Origin: Nitrospirota bacterium
GTDB taxonomy: Bacteria > Nitrospirota > Nitrospiria > Nitrospirales > NS-4
Assembly (NCBI GenBank): GCA_005877525.1
Contig: VBON01000070.1
Coordinates: 1 to 9,367, forward strand
Direction of reading: 5' to 3'
DNA length: 9,367 nt
Shown here: positions 4,693 to 9,367 of the stretch, in pieces
Layout of the letters: each line of letters opens with the position of its first letter
Position numbering within the stretch: position 1 is the stretch's first letter
Translations under genes and position numbers: made by a program
Notes under the pieces: generated by a model
The model's database searches: none
Seen by the model: the letters and a program-made list of their open reading frames with translations, nothing else
Told to the model about the DNA's origin: nothing

Positions 4693-7260
4693 GTGCACAT
4701 CCTTCCTAGTGGGCGGCTGCCGCGCTCGGTAGTCCCCAAGCGCTATGACCTCACTCTTGCCGTTGAACCCAAGCAGGGCAAGTTTTCGGGCGCGGTCAGC
4801 ATTGACCTGGAGATTCACGAGGCAACGCCAACGATTATCCTGCATGCGGTCGATCTTCAGATTACTCAAGCCCTGTTCGAGGGCGCGGGGCTCGGACGCT
4901 CTGCGGAGATCTCGTTGCTCCCGGAGTCAGAGGTCGCTGTCTTCACGTTCCCGCAGGAGCTGCCGGCCGGTCCAGGCCTGCTGAAGATCGAATTCGACGG
5001 GCGGTTGAATAAGCAAATGAAGGGCCTCTATGAGGCCAAGACCGACGGCGAGCGGTACGCCTTTACACAGTTCGAGGCGACTGACGCCAGGCGTGCATTC
5101 CCCTGCTTCGATGAGCCCGGCTTCAAAGCTTCATTTCGGATCACGGCCGAGTTCCCGGAGGAGCTGATGGCGCTCTCCAACATGGAGTGCGAATCCGAGG
5201 AACGCGATCGAGTTCGCCGGCGCAAGCGGGTTACTTTTAAAGAGACTCCGCCCATGTCGACGTATCTCGTCGCTTTGGGCATCTCCCGGCTGGTGGCCGA
5301 GGAATTCGAGATCGAGGGAACGCGCGTCGCGATTTATAGCAGGCCGGAACTTGCCGGCCTGACGAAATTCGCCAAAGAAGTGATGCAGGCATGCCTGCCG
5401 AGGCTGAACGACTATTTCGGCCTGAAATATCCCATCCCGAAGCTGGATCTCGTCGGTGTGCCGGACTTTGCAATGGGCGCTATGGAGAACTGGGGAGCAA
5501 TCTTCTTTCGCGAGAATCGTCTTCTCGTTGACGTCACCGAAGCTTCGGCGAACAGCCTTCGGGGCGTGGCCAATGTCATTACCCACGAGGTCGTCCACCA
5601 ATGGTTTGGCAATCTCGTAACGATGTGGTGGTGGGAGGACCTCTGGCTGAATGAATCCTTTGCGACCTGGCTCGCCTGCAAAATTGTGGATGACTGGAGA
5701 CCTGATTGGCAGTCGTGGGTGGAGTTCGCCCGGGATAAACAGGTTCCCTTCGGCGTGGATGCCTTGAACGCGACGCGTCCTATCAGTTCAAAAGTCCGCA
5801 CGGCGGCCGAGGCGGAGGAGATGTTCGACGCATTGACCTATGAGAAAGGCGCATCGGTCCTCCGCATGCTGGAGCAATTCCTGGGAGGGGACGTCTTCCG
5901 GCAGGGGATTCGGGACTATATCGCCGCGCATCAGTACGGCAACGCGGCCGCGGCGGATCTGTGGCAGGCGCTCGCGAAGGCCTCCGGACAACCTGTTCCG
6001 GCGATCGCGAACGACTGGTTCACAAAGCCTGGCTTTCCCATGCTCACGGTGAAGGCGCCGACGGGCGACTTCAGCCACCTGCAGCTTGAGCAGGATCGGT
6101 TTGTGGCGGATGCGACGGTATCAGTGCAGGACAGTGGGGTCTGGGCCATTCCGCTCAGTCTTGCCTATGAGGATGAGGCGGGGGTTCACCAACATCGGCT
6201 CTTGATGACCGAACCGCGATTCGAGCTGGCGCTCCCAGCAAACAACATTCGCTGGGTCTATGCCAATGCCCACGAGCAGGGATACTACCGGACCCGTTAT
6301 GACGACGGTTTGTACAAAGCTTTATGCCGGTCCCTTCCAAGGTTATCCTCCGAGGAGCGTTTTGGATTCTTGGACAACGCCTGGACGCTCGCGCAAAAGG
6401 GCGAAGTGCCGATCGGCGTTTTCTTCGATCTGGTTCGACTGCTCCGCGGACATGACACCCGCATCGTCGTCGAGGCGTTGGCAGGATATCTGGAGACGAT
6501 CAATGACCGCCTGGTTTCGGAGTCGGATCGTCCGCGGCTTGGAAAATTCATTGCCGATCGCTTCGAGCCCCTCATCGCTGAGCACGGCTGGACAGCTCGC
6601 GCTTCTGAGGGGGACGAGCCGAAGCTGACTCGCGCGGCAATGTTGTGGACCATCGGCAACATTGCCAGGCCTGCGGAGCTCCTCACGCAGGTCACCGGAT
6701 GGCTCGAAGCGTATTGGCGGAGTCCTGGCGCGCTTGACCCCACGTTCGTGCCGCCTCTGATTCGTCTCGGTGCGCGCATCGGGGATCACGCGCGGTTCGA
6801 GCACTATGTCGAGCAATATCTGAAGGCGGTGGCGCCTGAGGAGCGAGATCGATACGTTGTCGCCTTCGGTGATTTTTCCCGGCCCGAGCTCACAGCTAAA
6901 ATTCTTGCGCTGATTCTCAGCGAGAAAATCCGAGGGCAGGATGTCTGGAAACCTCTCCGCGTCCTGCTCGCAAACCCGGCGACCCAAGGCGAGACCTGGA
7001 CCTTCATTCAAGCCAACTGGGCCGCACTAAAGAAGAAGGGGGGGAGTGTCGGAGCCCAAAGGATTATCGGCGGGACTAAGGCCTTGTGGCGAGAGGACTG
7101 GCTTCGAGAGGTGGAGTCCTTCTTCAAAACGTCGGAGAATTATGTGGCCTCGGCTGGCCGGGTCCTTGCGCAGACACTCGAAGGAATACGCTTGGGTCTC
7201 ACATTGCGCCGGCTGCAACAGGAGAATCTGTCTGACTGGCTGAGGAGTAACTATGACTAA
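4693..7260 (+). CDS. M1 family zinc aminopeptidase with ERAP1-like C-terminal domain
   Basis: An 855-residue metallo-aminopeptidase that removes N-terminal residues from peptides, likely in cytoplasmic peptide turnover, since no signal peptide is seen. The N-terminal beta domain (about 8-200) carries the substrate-groove element QFEATDARRAFPCFDEP at 126-142. The gluzincin domain has the exopeptidase motif GAMEN at 262-266, the zinc site HEVVH at 298-302 with Glu321 after 18 residues (in NESFATW), and the transition-state Tyr383. A small beta domain (about 450-530) and a long helical ERAP1-like domain (about 540-845) follow. The length and layout match the puromycin-sensitive/tricorn-factor-type group rather than E. 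coli PepN. The start is GTG, supported by GGAG six bases upstream overlapping the stop of the preceding gene. Its last 8 bases overlap the next gene. All catalytic residues are present. Confidence 0.95.
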   Translation: MHILPSGRLPRSVVPKRYDLTLAVEPKQGKFSGAVSIDLEIHEATPTIILHAVDLQITQALFEGAGLGRSAEISLLPESEVAVFTFPQELPAGPGLLKIEFDGRLNKQMKGLYEAKTDGERYAFTQFEATDARRAFPCFDEPGFKASFRITAEFPEELMALSNMECESEERDRVRRRKRVTFKETPPMSTYLVALGISRLVAEEFEIEGTRVAIYSRPELAGLTKFAKEVMQACLPRLNDYFGLKYPIPKLDLVGVPDFAMGAMENWGAIFFRENRLLVDVTEASANSLRGVANVITHEVVHQWFGNLVTMWWWEDLWLNESFATWLACKIVDDWRPDWQSWVEFARDKQVPFGVDALNATRPISSKVRTAAEAEEMFDALTYEKGASVLRMLEQFLGGDVFRQGIRDYIAAHQYGNAAAADLWQALAKASGQPVPAIANDWFTKPGFPMLTVKAPTGDFSHLQLEQDRFVADATVSVQDSGVWAIPLSLAYEDEAGVHQHRLLMTEPRFELALPANNIRWVYANAHEQGYYRTRYDDGLYKALCRSLPRLSSEERFGFLDNAWTLAQKGEVPIGVFFDLVRLLRGHDTRIVVEALAGYLETINDRLVSESDRPRLGKFIADRFEPLIAEHGWTARASEGDEPKLTRAAMLWTIGNIARPAELLTQVTGWLEAYWRSPGALDPTFVPPLIRLGARIGDHARFEHYVEQYLKAVAPEERDRYVVAFGDFSRPELTAKILALILSEKIRGQDVWKPLRVLLANPATQGETWTFIQANWAALKKKGGSVGAQRIIGGTKALWREDWLREVESFFKTSENYVASAGRVLAQTLEGIRLGLTLRRLQQENLSDWLRSNYD

Positions 7261-7744
7261 TCGGGACAAAATAAAAAATGGCTTGCCGACTGTCGCTTTT
7301 ACTCTTGTATGGATTCTGTTGAGCTGGGGCTGCGCCTCAGGTCCTATACCACCGTCTGAGCCGACAATCGCTGCATTGCGAACGTATCACGACGAGATTC
7401 TCCAACGAGTGGCCGCCGGCGAGATCTCACCGGCCCAGGGGCGGGATCTGTACTACGCCCGGCTTGCGGAAGTCGATCCTCCGTTGCCGGGTCTCGACAA
7501 CTTGCTCGAATACCGCAAGCAAGTTCGAGCGAACCTGGCATCCGGTCTCGTAGACGAGCGACAAGCCTATGGCCAGTTGTCAGCTCGCGAGTCCGAAACG
7601 CTTACGCGATGGGAAGAAATGGCTGCGCAGTATGCCGCCGAGCAACGCCGGCTCGAACGGCTGCAGAACGAGCACGAACAGGGCTTTCGTCTTCAGCAGA
7701 TGCCTGTTGCTGGACGACCTGCCTGCGCCGGCGTCGGCTGTTGA
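7253..7744 (+). CDS. Probable lipoprotein with two SHOCT-like helical repeats
   Basis: A 163-residue protein of unknown function. Residues 1-26 look like a lipoprotein signal (basic start NRDKIKNG, hydrophobic 11-24, then SWGC with Cys27). The lipobox is not canonical, because Trp occupies the -2 position, so lipidation is likely but unproven. Two weakly similar segments, 45-73 (containing AAGEISPAQGRDLYYARLAE) and 87-115 (containing ASGLVDERQAYGQLSARESE), align at a 42-residue offset with about seven identities and resemble the SHOCT-type 'G-I-S/T-x-x-Q' helical hairpin. A charged, coiled-coil-prone helix runs about 114-148. The tail ends oddly in PVAGRPACAGVGC with two cysteines. The ATG is preceded by GAGGAG five bases upstream and overlaps the aminopeptidase gene by 8 bases, so translation is probably coupled. 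Confidence 0.8.
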   Translation: MTNRDKIKNGLPTVAFTLVWILLSWGCASGPIPPSEPTIAALRTYHDEILQRVAAGEISPAQGRDLYYARLAEVDPPLPGLDNLLEYRKQVRANLASGLVDERQAYGQLSARESETLTRWEEMAAQYAAEQRRLERLQNEHEQGFRLQQMPVAGRPACAGVGC

Positions 7745-7750
7745 TCGTGC

Positions 7751-8758
7751 ATGCATGCCATGCTTCTTGGAAAGTCTGCCGACATCCAAACGAAGCCTTT
7801 GGCCTGGATAGAGCTTCCCGCTCCGGAGCCGGGGTCCGGTGAGGTTCGGCTGCGGGTCCAGGTCTGCGGCGTCTGCCGGACAGACCTTCATATCGTCGAA
7901 GGCGATCTGCCGCCCGCCAAGCGGCCGGTGATCCCCGGCCATGAGGTGGTCGGCTACGTCGACCGTGTCGGCCGCAATGTCCGCACGATCAAGGAAGGGG
8001 ATCGCGTGGGCATCGCCTGGCTGCAGCGGGTCTGCGGGCGGTGCGAATTCTGCACCAGCGGGTGGGAAAATTTGTGCCCTTCCGCGCAGTTTACCGGATA
8101 TCATGTAGACGGTGGTTATGCTGAATATGCGGTGGTCCCCGAGTCGTTCGCCTATCCAATCCCCAAGGCCTTTACTGACGATGAAGTAGCGCCGTTGCTC
8201 TGCGCGGGCATCATCGGGTATCGGGCGCTGCGCTTGAGCGGCGTGAAGCCTGGCCAGCGCTTGGGCCTGTACGGTTTCGGGGCCTCCGCTCATATCACCA
8301 TTCAGGTCGCCCGCCACTGGGGATGCTCGGTGTACGTGTGTTCGCTTCGTGAGGAGCACCGGGCGCTGGCCCGCGAACTCGGCGCGGTCTGGGTGGGCGG
8401 CGCGGCCGAGTCTCCGCCAGAGAAATTGCACGGAGCCATCATGTTTGCTCCCGCGGGCGAGCTGGTCCCGCCGGCGCTGCGGGCTCTGGAAAAAGGCGGC
8501 ACCTTGGCGGTCGCCGGCATTTATCTGAGCCCGATTCCTTCACTCGACTACGATCGCGAGCTCTTCGGCGAACGCGTGCTTCGTAGCGTGACCGCGAACA
8601 CAAAACAAGATGGAATCGACCTGCTCCAGGAAGCGGCCGCCATTCCTATCCGCCCGCATACCGAGCGATTCGCGCTGTCTGACGCGAACCGCGCATTGCA
8701 AGCCTTAAAATCCGGCGCCATCAAAGGCGCCGCCGTTCTGCAGGTCGCCGGTTCGTAA
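7751..8758 (+). CDS. Zinc-dependent alcohol dehydrogenase family protein (TIGR02822-like)
   Basis: A 335-residue medium-chain dehydrogenase/reductase that should oxidise alcohols or reduce aldehydes with NAD(P); the substrate is not evident. Catalytic zinc ligands are visible as Cys42 in CGVCRTD, His64 in PGHE and Cys151 in PLLCAGIIGYRAL. The structural zinc site is Cys95, Cys98, Cys101 and Cys109. The Rossmann turn reads GFGASA (175-180), a GxGxxA form with the following His characteristic of the zinc-binding 'adh_fam_2' group. The ATG at 7751 (MHAMLL) is preferred because relatives begin with a similar M-x-A-M; the ATG at 7760 is an alternative, and neither has a clear ribosome-binding site. 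The gene follows the lipoprotein stop by 6 bases, so it may be translated by reinitiation. It is not obviously related in function to the peptidase upstream. Confidence 0.92.
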   Translation: MHAMLLGKSADIQTKPLAWIELPAPEPGSGEVRLRVQVCGVCRTDLHIVEGDLPPAKRPVIPGHEVVGYVDRVGRNVRTIKEGDRVGIAWLQRVCGRCEFCTSGWENLCPSAQFTGYHVDGGYAEYAVVPESFAYPIPKAFTDDEVAPLLCAGIIGYRALRLSGVKPGQRLGLYGFGASAHITIQVARHWGCSVYVCSLREEHRALARELGAVWVGGAAESPPEKLHGAIMFAPAGELVPPALRALEKGGTLAVAGIYLSPIPSLDYDRELFGERVLRSVTANTKQDGIDLLQEAAAIPIRPHTERFALSDANRALQALKSGAIKGAAVLQVAGS

Positions 8759-8766
8759 TCTCAGAG

Positions 8767-8785
8767 AGGTGGTCCGAGTCCACCT
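8767..8785. other. Small hairpin after the alcohol dehydrogenase gene
   Basis: AGGTGG (8767-8772) and CCACCT (8780-8785) form a perfect 6-base stem with a 7-base loop, 8 bases after the stop codon. No run of T follows on either strand, so an intrinsic terminator is doubtful; it may simply mark the 3' end of the message. Confidence 0.3.
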
Positions 8786-9012
8786 GTCGTCCAGACCAAA
8801 TGGAACTGGAATCTGGCTCCGCTTCCTTTCCTGACGGCCAAGTCCTCTGGTCTTTCACAGTTGACAGTGCTTGCCAGGTTGACACCATCCTCGACGTTGA
8901 GTACCCTTTCCATTTCTCGCCAACCAGAATGCTTTGGCATGGAGTGTCTCAGCTTCGGGTTCGAACACAAAGAGGTGCGCGCAGTCGTCTCTGCGCAACA
9001 AAGAGGAACAAC
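8786..9012. other. Intergenic gap with no gene supported
   Basis: The gap of about 250 bases between the dehydrogenase gene and the secreted-protein gene holds no convincing gene. A 69-codon minus-strand frame (8761-8970) lacks a ribosome-binding site and a recognisable product. Near the downstream gene, GCGCAG (8979-8984) and CTGCGC (8991-8996) form a 6-base stem with a 6-base loop, ending 6 bases before the ribosome-binding site. I could not identify a convincing promoter. Confidence 0.4.
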
Positions 9013-9367
9013 ATGAAACCGTCTCTGTCATCTACCTCCGTGGGCTATTGTCAGGGCTGCACCGTCTTCGCGGTCACGGTCATGGTGATAGCAGTTCTCA
9101 TATACTCCTCTGCAGACGCCGCTCCTGTCGCGGTGCGGTTTTGGGAGGGCGCTGCCCATGGCTATTTCATCGTGCGCTCCCTTGCCGGGGAGACAATAGG
9201 CCAGGGTGAACTCACCCAAGTCCTGAAAGAGGATAATCTAGTCGAAAGCCAGGTGGTCATCCATTTCAAGAATGGCTCCCTGTACGATGAGAAAGTGGCC
9301 TTCTCGCAACAGCGTGTTTTTAGGATGCTCCGCTATCACCTGATCCAGCGCGGCCCTTCGTTCCCGG
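9013..9367 (+). CDS. Secreted protein of unknown function, 3' end beyond the window
   Basis: An open frame that begins at an ATG with GAGGA five bases upstream and runs to the last base: 118 codons are visible. Residues 1-36 look like a signal peptide: a polar start, a hydrophobic core at 17-31 (TVFAVTVMVIAVLIY) and a probable cleavage after ADA at 34-36. The mature part starts APVAVRFWEGAAHGYF, then continues with alternating short strands (FIVRSLAGE, IGQGELTQVL, VVIHFKNGSLYDEKVAFSQ) and RYHLIQRGPSFP, which suggests a beta-rich envelope protein. It resembles a conserved hypothetical protein type I associate with Nitrospira-like genomes, where a phrase like 'FKDGS-DE-FSQ...QRGPSFP' recurs; I cannot name a domain. 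The function is unknown. It is separated from the upstream operon by about 250 bases and is probably transcribed on its own. Confidence 0.8.
   Translation, partial: MKPSLSSTSVGYCQGCTVFAVTVMVIAVLIYSSADAAPVAVRFWEGAAHGYFIVRSLAGETIGQGELTQVLKEDNLVESQVVIHFKNGSLYDEKVAFSQQRVFRMLRYHLIQRGPSFP

Noticed and set aside
6343..7011. 222-codon minus-strand frame opposite the aminopeptidase gene
   Set aside because: It is antisense to the conserved ERAP1-like domain and has no family features.
7580..8431. 283-codon minus-strand frame opposite the lipoprotein and dehydrogenase genes
   Set aside because: It lies antisense to two well-supported genes with intact motifs; long antisense frames are expected at this GC content.
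8761..8970. 69-codon minus-strand frame in the gap after the dehydrogenase gene
   Set aside because: No ribosome-binding site, no recognisable domain and composition unlike its neighbours; it may be a repeat or a decayed remnant, but nothing supports a gene.

Overview
The window looks like an ordinary stretch of chromosome from a moderately GC-rich, free-living Gram-negative-type bacterium. Signal peptides, a probable lipoprotein and the style of the proteins fit Nitrospirota (Nitrospira-like), but that assignment is an inference from protein feel and gene mix. There is no rRNA, tRNA, phage gene, transposase gene or CRISPR array.

Layout. (1) Bases 1-1848, plus strand: the 3' part of a TSUP (TauE/SafE) membrane permease gene, then pdxB (4-phosphoerythronate dehydrogenase, vitamin B6 synthesis). 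(2) Bases 1875-2998, minus strand: a two-gene unit, an exported DUF151/BFN 'bifunctional nuclease' protein followed by a glyoxalase-II-like metallo-beta-lactamase-fold hydrolase, joined by a 4-base ATGA overlap. It converges on pdxB and diverges from algH. (3) Bases 3201-3773, plus: algH/yqgE, probably expressed from a promoter almost at its start codon. (4) Bases 3791-3912: a REP/MITE-like palindromic repeat that runs into the 3' end of the next gene. (5) Bases 3875-4189, minus: a minimal nucleotidyltransferase-fold protein. (6) Bases 4190-4320: a compact divergent regulatory region with candidate promoters both ways and several dyads. (7) Bases 4321-8758, plus: a likely four-gene operon of an unrecognised small helical protein, an 855-residue M1 aminopeptidase (GTG start), a small probable lipoprotein with two SHOCT-like helical repeats, and a zinc-dependent alcohol dehydrogenase. 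(8) Bases 8759-9012: a gap with weak hairpins. (9) Bases 9013-9367, plus: the start of a secreted protein of unknown function, cut by the window end.

How they fit together: most genes are housekeeping or general metabolic (B6 cofactor synthesis, thioester or aldehyde detoxification, peptide turnover, alcohol/aldehyde redox). No clear defence, secondary-metabolite or conflict system is visible. The points most worth a second look are the palindromic element that forms the C-terminus of the nucleotidyltransferase gene, the coupling of an exported BFN protein to a hydrolase, and the M1 peptidase operon with two uncharacterised small partners.
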